Origin: Ananas comosus
Taxonomy: Eukaryota; Streptophyta; Magnoliopsida; Poales; Bromeliaceae
Direction: 5' to 3'
Assembly (NCBI RefSeq): GCF_001540865.1
Contig: NC_033632.1
Location: 9,634,271 to 9,698,270 of the forward strand
Length of the DNA: 64,000 nucleotides
How positions within the stretch are numbered: the stretch's first letter is position 1; each line of letters starts with the position of its first letter. Below the pieces are notes generated by a model that saw only the letters and a list, made by a program, of their open reading frames with translations, did not search any database and was not told where the DNA came from. The position numbers were made by a program, and so were the translations under genes. Of the stretch, positions 23,425 to 33,970 are shown piece by piece.

Positions 23425-24213
23425 TGTAAATCCTAAGTGTGTTGCAAGTTTCGTGGTCGAGTCGGAGTCTTGAAAAAGTCCCGAGCGGAGATTGAAGATT
23501 CGAAGAATCCAAGACTTCGAAGAATCTGAAATGACGCAAACACGCAAAACTTGATATCACGATGCCGTAGGTAACTTAAATCTTTGTTTATGGTGAATCA
23601 TACCTTATGTAAGATCTAGAATCATATTTTCATGTTGTAATTGATTAGAAATTCTGAAGCTTTGTAAAATTCAACAATGCATTTTCAGCAAAAAATTGGC
23701 ATTGTTGTACCTACAAGTTGTACAGGGTTTCCAGTAAGGTAAACAGACATTCACGGTTTGCGCCAAAAAGTTTGATCGGTTGTTCCGGTACAACACATCA
23801 CGGCTGTACCGTTACAACCGTGCTTGGCAGAAAACATTACTAGAGCTGCGCACTAGTCCTGTCAGCAAATAACAGGGGTTGTACACTAGAGTTCTTGCTA
23901 GGAAAATTTAAACCTTCACGTTCGTGACGTGCTGAAAGAAAAAGCTAATAAATAGATGTATCTTTTGATCCAATTCGCAACGTTTAAATGGTTAGGGACC
24001 AAAAGTAAGAGACTAAGTGATTATCTCTCTCTTCTTAAGTAATCTCTTTATTAACCCTGCGACAATGCTTTCTCTATTTGTCTTCTCTGTACAAGCATTT
24101 GGAAAAACTGTCCTAAATACTCTAATCCTCTCTATTTCTTCATCTCTTTTCCCCCCCCCCCTCTAGGTGATAGATACAATCTAGATAGATACTTGCGCTC
24201 CTCAAAACTTTCA
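23425..24213 (+). repeat. Element A 3' LTR, second version, chimeric
   Basis: The first 410 or so bases follow the A LTR from TGT to about 23835. Next come about 310 bases (23836-24148) that do not match the A LTR. A C-run then joins the last 60 bases (CTCTAGGTGATAG to ACTTTCA), which match the A 5' LTR end almost exactly. The 3' end at 24213 and its CGAAG duplication are sound. The middle is not. Confidence 0.7.
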
Positions 24214-24218
24214 CGAAG
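24214..24218. other. Right target-site duplication of element A (CGAAG)
   Basis: Matches 898-902 and follows the LTR end TTTCA. Confidence 0.85.
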
Positions 24219-25805
24219 TGATTTGGTCACTTCCATGCCAAAAAGTAAATTATGGTGTTATTTGTTGATGCATGCATTACGATAGGTTGTAAGTAGTAAA
24301 TATGGACATATGAATCATATATGTTAGATGGAATAACCTGCCATTGGACAAGAACATAGGCATGTGGAACATATAGAATATATATGTATGCCTAGGTATG
24401 GACATTGAATAGAGGTCGATAACTCTTGAAAAATTGGAGAACTCGACAAGCGTGAAACCAAAGACTAGATGTCATAGAATTGTGAATCCTAGGTGTGGAC
24501 AACTAGGATAAAGAAAGAGCATGATTGGGTATTAAACCTAGTGTCATTGAACATAGGTTGGATAACATAGTGGTAGGAAGACCACTCGGATTGCAATGTC
24601 ATTGAACCTAGTGTTATTGAACATAGGTTGGAAAGTATAGTGATAGGATGACCACTTGGACATGTGATTATGAACCTAGGAAGGTTGACAACATAGGGTA
24701 TGTAACAAACCCTTGAGACTTGAAAAGTAGATTCCGAAATCTCAAGACTTGTGATCATCGACAGTTCTTGGCAGTGCATGCGGCATGTTCCTCTCCCACC
24801 GCAAGAACTTCGAGACTCGTGGCTGTGTAGAACTCTTGGCCACGAGTGCATGTGGCATGTTCCTCTCCCACCGGAAGAATCTTCATGCGCTGGGGTGTAT
24901 GTGGCATGTTCTTCTCCCTATCGGGGATTCCGGCTGCGGGTGTATGTGGCATGTTCCTCTCCCACCGGGGGACCCCTGACCGCGAGTGTACGCAGCTTCT
25001 TCGTCGCTCATCTGGCGCCTTGGTTTGAGTATTGAAGGTTGAGGTGCACGGCATGTTCCTCTTCTCTGGCCTGGATGTGAGCGGTAGTCCGCTGATGATT
25101 GACTCAAGACCGAGTTGGGTGGTATAGCTTGGCTAAGGTGAAAAAACCTTAGGAGCGGATTGGGTTATACAATGGATTGTGAAATAGAAAGTAGAAATGG
25201 TAGATCTACTCGCGTGGATTTCATATTGCATTTTGTGAGGCATAAGCATAGTGTTTATTACTTGCAAAAACTATATGTTGATATTGTTGGACTAACTTGC
25301 TTATGTTGCCTCCTTTGGACATGGTGAGTCGACCTTTTCCCTTGGGTGGCCGTACCTACTGGGAACTATTTTTTTTTTTTTAGAGATCACTAGAAACTAT
25401 GTTTATAGTTCTCACCCCTATGTTTTCAGGTCCACATGTGAGCGGTGCGGTGGCGCGAGGAAAGGGCGTAACTCGGTAGATAATGCCCTACCACTTGAGA
25501 CTAAAGATAGAAGCCCCCTGGGTCAGCATAGCTTAGGGCATAGAAAAGAAAGAAACAAAATTGTGATAAAGTTGATTGTATTTGAAAGCAAAAGAGTGTA
25601 AATGTAATGTGATGAATGCTTGTAATAGCTTAGTAATTATGTTTGATGCCTTCCTTATGCAATCGAGTATGAATTCTGTTCCTTTTTGTAACCACTTGAA
25701 TTGTATTGTTTGCGATGCCTTGGACGTACAAGGGAGACTCTGTCTGTTCGGCGGTCTGTCGGCGCACCCGAATCCGACCAAAGAGGCGAGTCACGGGGCG
25801 TGACA
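24219..25805 (+). repeat. Right half of the LTR-like repeat that hosts element A
   Basis: It continues the sequence broken at 902 and ends GGGGCGTGACA at 25805, the terminal motif of a common Ty3-type plant LTR. The following TTGGCGCTATTG could be a decayed primer site, which I cannot confirm. Within it lie a two-copy direct repeat (about 24535-24690) and a five-copy minisatellite (24782-25070). No gene is seen. Confidence 0.55.
24782..25070. repeat. Minisatellite-like repeat, core GGCATGTTCCTCTCCCACCG
   Basis: The core or close variants start at 24782, 24853, 24903, 24948 and 25050, with GC-richer spacers of variable length. It is GC-rich against AT-rich surroundings. Confidence 0.8.
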
Positions 25806-27149
25806 TTGGCGCTATTGATAGTATTCCAGCCTAGTTCTATGTGCGTATGTGTATGTGTGTGTGTATGCACCCACGCATAAATAAAGGAAGAAAGAAAGAA
25901 AGGTGTGTAACTAGCAGTAGTGCGGCTCCCACATGTCACTGGCTCGCAGCTTTCCAAAAATAGGTCTTTCGGGATGTGATTCGAACCTTATGCTCGCCCT
26001 GTAGCATTAAGTTTTAGACACAAGACCCAAGTGATTAGGATATCGTCTCAAAGAGTTAATTATTAATTATTTGATCTATGTAGATGAATATTGATATTAT
26101 GTATCAATCTTTAAAATATACAAAAAAGTACGGGTTGAAAAAATATAATAATAGCAACAAGTAGGGAGAAAAGATATGCATCATTAGTATCGCGAAGAGT
26201 TAGCTTCACCGGAACACAATACTCAAATCTTAACGTGCTCCATCTTGATTTACTCCAAATCGTACATTCTACCTTCAAACACTGCGTGTCACTCAAATAT
26301 AGCTTGTCATAACATACCTGGTATCTCATTCATACATTATTCCAAGTAGTATTCATAACGTATCCTGCACTCATCTCATGCGTATGTTATTTCTAAAATA
26401 GCAATTATAATGTACCAGTACTTTTTTAGTTAATTCGCACGTTGATTTGTTCTCTAGTTCAAGTACGCATAGTTTTCTATGTTCTATTATGTTTCTCACT
26501 CTAGATTCTCTTTTAGGTTTCATGTTGCTATTATGTTATCTAAGTTCCAAAATCCACATAGTACTCTACTTACATATAACATATATTTTATTTTTGACCA
26601 ACAAAGTGGTTGAACATTTAATTTTCTAGGTCAAATGCCCATAAATTCACATGATGACCAAAATCCCATCTCATGCGACTAAACATGTGTTAGTATACTA
26701 TAACTCAAAATATAGGCATATAAATAATTGATATTTTCTATGCTCAAACCCTCCTTGGAGATGGTTCTTGATCTCTTTAGAACCCCACGACATCCTAAAG
26801 AGAGAGTTATAACCAAGTTAGGACCTCTGAATCTCTCATTTGGAAAAATCCTTAAAAATCAAAACCTAAAGCTCCATCTAACTCTTTCTCTCCAAGCAAA
26901 GAAATGTGCATTAAGGTGGTTGGCTTCTCTCTCCTAGAGATTCTTTTTGGTTCTCTCCGCCTTCTCCAAGCTCTCAACAAGATTAATCAAGTGAAATCCA
27001 ATAATTGGAAAATTAGAATTTTCTCCTTTTTTACATAGAGAAAAAGGAGAGCGTATGAAGGACAGAAATGAGAGAGTGGGAAGAGTTAAATGTGAGGAAG
27101 GGTATTTATGGAGTTGGCACATGTTGGCTACTTATTATTGGGCTAAAAT
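25806..27149. other. No gene seen; decayed repeat sequence
   Basis: AT-rich with a (TG)n-like tract at about 25845-25865. A tRNA box B-like GGTTCGAATCAC lies on the minus strand near 25978-25990, possibly a SINE or tRNA relic. No open frame has recognisable content. Confidence 0.5.
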
Positions 27150-28284
27150 AAATCCAACATCCTGCCTCGTAACAATGGACTCAGGACACTAATAAGTTGA
27201 GTTCGGTGAGCCTAATAAGTTGAGTGGAGGTGCGGTCCACAAGAGACCTAACGGCAAAAGGCCCAACAATAGACCCAATGTCCAGGTGGGTTGAGTTACG
27301 TACGTTGAGAACCCGCGAGTGCTATGGCTGAGCCCTTAAGTGCGATGGGTGCGCCTTTCCTATCAGCACGTGCTTTTCAGGATAGTTGGTTAGCCCTTAC
27401 GATCCACAAGTGATATCAGAGCCAGTGGTGTGGGTTCGACTCCTACATGTTGCGTTAATGGTGTAGGTGTAACGTACCATACCCCCGTAAATTGTGCCGA
27501 GTTCTGTCATAATGCGCGGAACGCGAAGTGGAACAAGTTGGTATGGGCTAAAAGTGCATTGGAGCCCATAGGAAGAGGTTAGGGACCCGAGAGAGCAAGA
27601 TTGCAAAATCTGGCTAAGTCCCAGATTTTGGGCTCTCGGGGACCGGTCCCTGATGGAGAGACCGGTCCCCGTACGCGTAGCTTGCCCTTAATCCTGAGGC
27701 AACCGGTCCCTGGGTGTGAGACCGGTCCTCGGGAGACCGGTCCCTTGCTGCGCAGCCAGCCAAAAACGCAGAAAATCGGCTAAGTCCTGGAAATCCGACC
27801 TTCGGGGACCGGTCCCTGGTCGGGGAGACCGGTCCCTGACTGCGAAAAATGCCCAGTCTGGGCAGTGCACTGAAATATAGTGGAGGGGCCTTGTTGTAAT
27901 TGTTACAATATGATATAACCCTACACCCCTTCACTCCCACAGCCATTTTCACCTCCCCAACTCACTCCCCTTCTTTCTCTCTCTAGAACCCAAGCTCCAA
28001 GGCAAGGAGAAGGTGGAGAAAAGCTTGGAGTAGGATTTTTGGTGAATTTGGTAGGTCTAGAAGCTCTCCAACAAGAAGAAGCTTGCTAGAACTTGGACTA
28101 GAGGTAAGTTCTTGTAAGTTTTCCTCTAGGGTTTGGGTTTTGGCCTAAGGATTTGGAGCTTTGTGCTCCTTAGAGGTCTTAGAAGCTCTTTTGAGCCATG
28201 AACAACAAGACACCCATGAGAGCTCAAGGTGCTCTAAACACACGAGAGAGATGCCGCGGATAGAACTAGAATTTTTGAAATCCT
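27150..28284 (+). repeat. LTR-like fragment with GGGACCGGTCCC sites
   Basis: A relative lies in reverse at 37040-37590; they share the AATAAGTTGAGT...GAGCCTAATAAGTTGAGT segment. TGATATCAGAGCCAG at about 27412 resembles a Copia primer site. Seven ACCGGT sites lie at 27642-27835, most of them flanked as GGACCGGTCC. No gene is seen. Confidence 0.5.
27640..27840. repeat. Seven ACCGGT-centred palindromes, two-unit direct repeat
   Basis: ACCGGT occurs at about 27642, 27661, 27702, 27721, 27736, 27808 and 27828. A GGCTAAGTCC...CGGGGACCGGTCCCTG block occurs twice, starting near 27612 and 27778. Confidence 0.8.
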
Positions 28285-28640
28285 ACCGTCAGTCTCTTTT
28301 CTCCTCTCTCTCCATCTTCAGCAAATACGACGTCTTTGCAAGCCGAGGCTAGCACCCGTACTGACATATCAAATCAAAACTCTTGTTGGATACATAAGGG
28401 GTCGTAGCGCCGTGTGCGGCTACAAGAAAATAGAATTCTACTGATCATCAATATGAAGTGAAGTATCTATCCAAGAAAAAGTCAAGATTCGATTCTTATT
28501 TTCTCCTTAAATCATTAAAGAAGAACATAGGGTCCTAATTGCGTGATTTTTTAGCTTGGATATCGAAGTTTTCAAAATCAGAATTTGTTTGATTTCTTTT
28601 TCCGGCTCACGTTTTTACCGTACGCAAATTTTCTAACAGT
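28285..28640 (+). repeat. Element C 5' LTR remnant
   Basis: Homologous to 35330-35660. It is followed by TGTTCAGTAGCTCCTCATG, which looks like a mutated TGGTATCAGAGC primer site. Confidence 0.65.
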
Positions 28641-31600
28641 GTTCAGTAGCTCCTCATGTTTTAAGATTTAAAATATGAATTTAGGTATTCTAAACTATTT
28701 TGTCGCCGGTAGATACTGATTTATAGATCGTTTTTGATTAATGAAAAGTTCGAATTGATTAAACAACTTAATCGATCTTTCTTGTTTTCAAGCAAACTAG
28801 CAACAAAAAAAAAAAAAATTGTAGCATACGTACCCGATGCGACTTGTAAGCATCCTACGGAATACGACTTTTTTTAAAAATAAAATTAGTTTTCTTTTAA
28901 CATCTCTTCTCCTCTAGATTAATTTTAAAAGAAAAAAATATTACATATGAATCTAACTTTTATTAGATCAAATTTACATTTGATGAGATCAAGTTGTTTT
29001 TGAAGATTAATTTTCTGATCAAAAATTAATAGAAACATCAACTAAATGATAATTTTTTGTCGATTAGGTCACTAATTTTCGAATCATCGGATTAAACGTT
29101 AATCAGTAATATCCAGCAAAATTTTATTATTTTGATGTATAGATACTATTGGGTGACGACATTGTACGCCAATTATTTTGTTTCACATGGGTAGGATGTT
29201 GCCGAATCCTGTAATTTTAAATTTTTAAATTAAGGATTTTGATAGAGATGCTATATTTGTGCCATGCGTGCACAAGCCGAATTACTTTTAGAAACTCTGT
29301 CTCAATAGATTATAGAATAAAAGACATCATTATACATTAATTTTATTTTATTTATTGTTGAGTGTATAAGTATGGTTGCCCTATTGGTTGATCGTTGCAA
29401 GTCAAGAAGTAGCAAAGACTTTAATCGAGATAACACATGGCGGTCGATAAGGTGTTGATACGGATCGGATCAAGTTGAAACTCAATCGCATCAAAATTAA
29501 AGACGACAAGATACCAATGATTGTGTGTGCTTAGTAATTATACCTAGACCGATGACTGCATGGCTCGATTCCGAATCCACTTCTTAGATCAGATCATTCA
29601 CCAATTTCATATTATATTTTCTCGCGCGGATATTTTTATTTGCCTAGATTAAAATAAAGAAATATCAGAAATTTTTAGAACCTAAATTAATCCGCTCACA
29701 AGTATTAAGTCGAGCACCTCTTTCACCGTTGTAGAAGTGCGGCGTTTTTTCTGTTGTCGAATGGCAAGGCTGGTACAGTTGGTCAGCTTTCATCGGGAAA
29801 AGCGCAACATACTCTCTATTAGCTATAGATGCTCTGCGGAGTAAAGATGGTTGATTCCCAAAACTTCAGGTGAGAACCCAAGGGTTCGCTACAGTTACTA
29901 CCTGTTGGAACGTGGGTCTGCTTATACTAGAAATGGCCAATAACTGTCACGTAAGCCTACAAACTTAAAAACCGGATCACGCAATTTGTTGAGGAAGCAT
30001 TGACAATAATGCCACTCATGCGTTTGCAATATACCAAAACTGTTAGGCTTAGTGTACGTTTAAACTGTTGGACCCGAGTACCCACTGTAACCTTTTGTTG
30101 TGTGGTTTCTGATTTCTCATATCCCGAGGAGTGTAAAGAAGATTCTAGAAATAGTGAGGCTATAATTTATTTTAAAATTCCCTAAAATTACAAAATTTTA
30201 AAATCAAATATCACATATCTAACTTGAATCTTTACTCTCTGCGCAAGCTTAATGGACTGCTCTCCAATATCTCTCTCGTATTCTCTGACACAAAAATCCT
30301 TAACTGAAACTAATTATCCCGCCGGTGGCCAAACTGCAAAGGAATTTAAAAATAGTTTTAAATTCCAAGAAGCTTCTGCATTGTTCTCTCGACTAGAAAA
30401 CCTCTCATGTACTAAGCCGGCCAATAATAACCGAAGAGTCAGTCTGTTCAGTTTTGTTTACAATGATGCAAAAGACCTTGAGGACTGAAATTCGCATGAA
30501 ACTGGACAAGGATTGCTATAGTTAATCTGATACTAGCAATCCTTTTCCTGTATCAGTATGGAAAAGTTTATTGTAACTACATAAAATAAAATGATGCAAC
30601 CAACGGTTAGCTTTTATGAAGATATGTTATAACAATAAAGGGGACTTTGAAAAGTTAAAGGCCCTCGTTCTCAGCTTGTGAGGCGAGCTATCCTCTCCAA
30701 ATAGAAGTCTAATTGTAAGAAGAAATCATGTGTACCTCGGCAGAAGGAAACAAAACCGAAGACAATGCCAAGAGAGATAACCCTAATAAAAAAGCCGCTA
30801 ACAAAGAAAACTGTTTTCCACTGGCAATGTTGACGGCCATATGAAAGCAACGTCCTGTCTACCTGGAAAGGCCTAAAAGCAATAAGAGGAGAGGGAACAC
30901 CTCGAAGTGATGTAGACTTGCTCAGTAATAGAAACTATAATCTTAATCGTTCATTCTATTCTCGTTTGATTAATACGTACTAATTTAGTGCTTATTTGTA
31001 CTATCAATTATAGTTAAAAAAAGAGAGGGCTTTAGGGAAGGTGTAACCCTAAATTGGTATGTCAACTGGAGCAAGAGTGCAACATGTGCTTGCTAACACC
31101 CTATACTTATGCGAACTAACCGTCATGATTATGTTTTATTAAAAATATGTCACGTACCTTGTTCTGGAGATGTAAGAAATTTGATTTCTATTCTTTTCAC
31201 ATTAGATGTTTAATTTTGACAAAATACATAACGTATAGAGTTATTTTAAATAATAATTATTAGCTGTGTTCTATGATTTTGACAGTCGTTAATCCATTTA
31301 CAATATGATTTATGCAAATATTTCTGAGCAATAGTGGACTGCTGTTGGATCTAGAATAGATCTAGAGATGAGATAAACCTAACAGTATATTTTGCAGGCT
31401 CAGTCTGTCATATTCATAAAGCAAGAATCAATAAATTGGATAAAGATGGGGCTTTTACGGCTCATTGACTTAAGCTTATCCAGTTTGTGAATACTTGTTA
31501 AAAAAAAAATTGATCTAAAACTTTGTAGGACCAACAGAAAGGGCACTGAGATACTTTTTCCTGTATAAGGTCACTGATGTTGTGGCCATTTGTGTGCATC

Positions 31601-31825
31601 TAGGGTGTTATCTCTACTCGTCAAACCTTTTACGGGAGTATTATCCACGGTAGGAATGTGTATCTATGAAACACAAATCAGCCTTTGAAAGTCAAATAAT
31701 TCCAGATATGAAGTAAAAAAAACTGAAAAATCATCTCAGTATTCTCGATCAGATCGAGGAGGAGAATACCTAGTGGAGAGTTCCTAGAAATTATCTAAAA
31801 AAAAAAAAACACATAGTCATCAACA
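28641..31825 (+). other. Element C gag/protease region, no recognisable domain
   Basis: About 3.2 kb of AT-rich sequence where gag and protease should lie. I could not recognise any gag motif or zinc knuckle. It may also include foreign insertions. Confidence 0.45.
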
Positions 31826-32092
31826 GTGACTCCTTCCGGAACACCATTAACTCAAACGGGTGTCAGAACGAAAACCGAACCTTATTGGATATATCTAGTT
31901 CCATATACTTCACGAATATATTCCTTTATTTACTTTGGCGGACATTCTTTTGCTTCCCTGCCAGCTTACTTGTTAAATAGAGTCCCTCTAAATCATGTTC
32001 AGCTACCATGGCGTATGAGATTGCATGGTAAGAAAGCTCAAGTCTTGTCATATAAAATTTGGTGTCCACCCATGTTAAGCGACTAGCACGGC
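31826..32092 (+). pseudogene. pol: Copia integrase remnant
   Basis: The 86-codon frame contains a decayed version of the Copia integrase core end. It has a TGVRTKTEPY-like stretch, then AYLLNRVPLNHV, the conserved AxYLxNRxPs block, and GKKAQVLSYKIWCPP, corresponding to the gKkPslshlrvwGcp block. Upstream catalytic residues could not be found. It sits in correct order 5' of the reverse transcriptase remnant. Confidence 0.7.
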
Positions 32093-32596
32093 GACAATAT
32101 AGGTAGTTCAGAGGGCTCGTTTTATTGATATCCTAAAGAAACTTAGGTTACTTCTTTTATAATCACAGAGAATCACAATGTAGTGGATCTCGATATGCAT
32201 TTTCTTCGAAAAAAAACATTTTCTTCAAAAGGACTAGAGAAGAAAAAGTTGACTCGAAGAGAGAGTCTCTGACAGAGGCACGAGTCATCAAACCTACAGA
32301 GGACCTATTCAAGCTTAGCCAAATACATGTAGTTACCAACCCTCACCGCTTCTGTAGTCGAGAGAATTCCTTACTCCTACTAAAACAGAACTAGTAACTG
32401 AGTTATAGAGATGTAGAGGCAAATGTTCCTCATGGGAATAGGGAACATGGATAGATTCCAAAACTACAACAAGGCGATTCTGACATCGATCCGAGAATGC
32501 TGATGCATGAATCAGAAATTGCTCAATGAATTCAACCACGGTTTGGATTTGGAGAGCCAACAAAGTATATACCTATGCGGTAAATGATCTAACAAA

Positions 32597-33071
32597 AGAA
32601 AGATAGTCGATGGAAAGGTGGAGACTTATAAAGTAAAGGCTGGGTTTGCGAAAGGTTTATATCAACAGGGCAACATTACTAATCAGAGAACTTTTTCACA
32701 CGTGACCATGCATTAATCAATTCGAACACTGCTTGCCCTTACAGCATACTATGATATGAGATTCTGGCAAATTGGATATGGAAAATGCCTCCTAAATGGA
32801 TATTTGAGAAGATATCTATATGTATGCACTTTAGGTTCAATTTCCCGTGACGAAAGTGAAATTAATGCAAGTTCAACGTCTAGTTTATGACTTAACAAGC
32901 ATCTCGACCTTGGGATTACTCGTTTCAACGACTGAACTTCAATCGTTTGATTTCGTTAAGAAAGGAGGAACCATGGTTTATAAGAAGTCAATGGGACTGT
33001 CACATTTCATCGTAATTGTATGTGGAATACATTCTCCTAATGGGAATGAACATCCAATGCTAACTCATTAA
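32597..33071 (+). pseudogene. pol: Copia reverse transcriptase remnant
   Basis: Translation at 32600-32830 gives VDGKVETYKVKAGFAKG, ALTAYYDMRFWQI and LNGYLRRYLYV. These are decayed forms of the Copia blocks K(A)RLVAKG, AIAAYYDYEIWQMDVKTAFLNG and L(E)E.IYM. A second frame at 32847-33071 holds QRLVYDLTSISTLG and a YKKSMGLSHFIVIVCGI stretch where the YVDD catalytic block should be. The catalytic Asp pair is gone and several stops and frameshifts are present, so it is inactive. Confidence 0.75.
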
Positions 33072-33278
33072 AATATGGGTTTTCTAAAAATTCTCTATAA
33101 AAGACTAGAGAAAGCATCCTATATTTGGGATAAAAGGTCTGAGAGATAACTTCTAAAGATGCTAGCCTCTCACATAAAATTTACATAGAAGGGTGTCTGA
33201 AGATTTCAGCATGAAAACCCAAAAGGAGACTTTTACCTCTAGAAACATGGAATTTATCTCTCTAAGAATAATGCCCAA

Positions 33279-33880
33279 ACATTTGAAGAGATTCAACGTA
33301 TGAGTAAAACCTTTATGCATGCAGTATAGGGGACTATGTACCGCCGCTATGTACAACGACTGATATCGCGCCTTGCTGTATGTCACATGTAGATATCCAA
33401 TCTAACCAGGTGAGGAGCACTGTATGCGTGAAAGAACATAACTCAAGTACTGAGAAGGACTAATGATATGTTCTGCCTTAGCAGGAGGAGATTGAAATAA
33501 ATGGATATACTGATTCAGACTTTATTTTAATGTTACTGATAGAAAGTCAGCGTCAGAATAGGTTCTTACCTGCCATGGGCTCTGTGTATTGGAAGAGTTC
33601 CAAACAAAATTATTGCTAGACTCTACTCATGAAACATAGTAATATCGCCGCAACTGCGAAGCTGCAAAAAGCCTCTGTTCAAGAAATTTGTTCGAAACTA
33701 GGTGATGATCCTCCTCGTATGTCATACCATATAGCGACAAAGGACATAGCCCATACTAAGAGCCCAGGTTCATCAGAAGTCAAGCATAGCCGAGCGGCGT
33801 TTAATATTATACGCGATACCTCGACAAGAAATACATTCGATATGCAGAAAGTAGACTCTATTGATAACGCAACCATTGAC
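33279..33880 (+). pseudogene. pol: Copia RNase H remnant
   Basis: Frames give RMSKTLYACS, NGYTDSDF (the conserved GYtDSDwag block), YWKSSKQNYC (the vsWkSkkQ block) and NIAATAKLQKASVQEI (the EYiAlseaakEavWl block). A terminal KHSRAAFNIIRD follows, matching the KHIdiryHfiRe block. The catalytic order is correct but the frame changes several times. An ATTGTTAATG junction with the 3' LTR follows at about 33970. Confidence 0.75.
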
Positions 33881-33970
33881 TAACGGCCACTTAGCCAGCA
33901 GAAGACTGAAGTCCACCTTGAGAAATGGAGTTTAGGTATATTGTGTAGATTTAGTGTCATAGTGGAGATT

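Larger units (their letters stand above)
19444..24148. other. Indel-rich assembly block 2, second version of block 1
   Basis: It starts in the piece of B gag that is missing at 14381. It then repeats, in the same order and orientation, the B gag N-terminus, primer site, B 5' LTR, CTGAA junction, A ORF2, polypurine tract and A 3' LTR. Sharing the same insertion junction means this is the same locus twice, either as an assembly duplicate or as a very recent tandem duplication. Confidence 0.78.
903..24213 (+). mobile_element. Element A: gag-only Copia-type LTR retrotransposon (as assembled)
   Basis: The element runs from TGTTAGG at 903 to TTTCA at 24213 and is flanked by CGAAG on both sides. 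In order: 5' LTR, tRNA-iMet primer site, gag (split by a solo LTR at 3093-5590), about 1.6 kb of AT-rich spacer, ORF2 (split by element B at 8391-16220), purine-rich tract and 3' LTR. No protease, integrase, reverse transcriptase or RNase H is found inside, so it is non-autonomous. The assembled length is inflated: the part from about 19444 on repeats the B/A junction already present at 14382-19418. Without insertions and duplication the element would be roughly 8 kb. Confidence 0.85.

Noticed and set aside
24782..25070. CRISPR-like repeat-spacer array
   Set aside because: Spacing is irregular, the repeats are imperfect, and the DNA is plant nuclear with retroelements around it.
24755..25107. 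Cys/His-rich ORFs over the minisatellite
   Set aside because: Both strands are open because of the repeat unit. The apparent Cys/His spacing is periodic repeat translation, not a zinc finger.
25970..25995. tRNA gene
   Set aside because: Only a B-box-like GGTTCGAATC is present; no cloverleaf can be formed.
27614..27952. Minus-strand ORFs over the ACCGGT cluster
   Set aside because: Repetitive Gly/Pro/Arg/Ser content follows from the GGACCGGTCC repeats.
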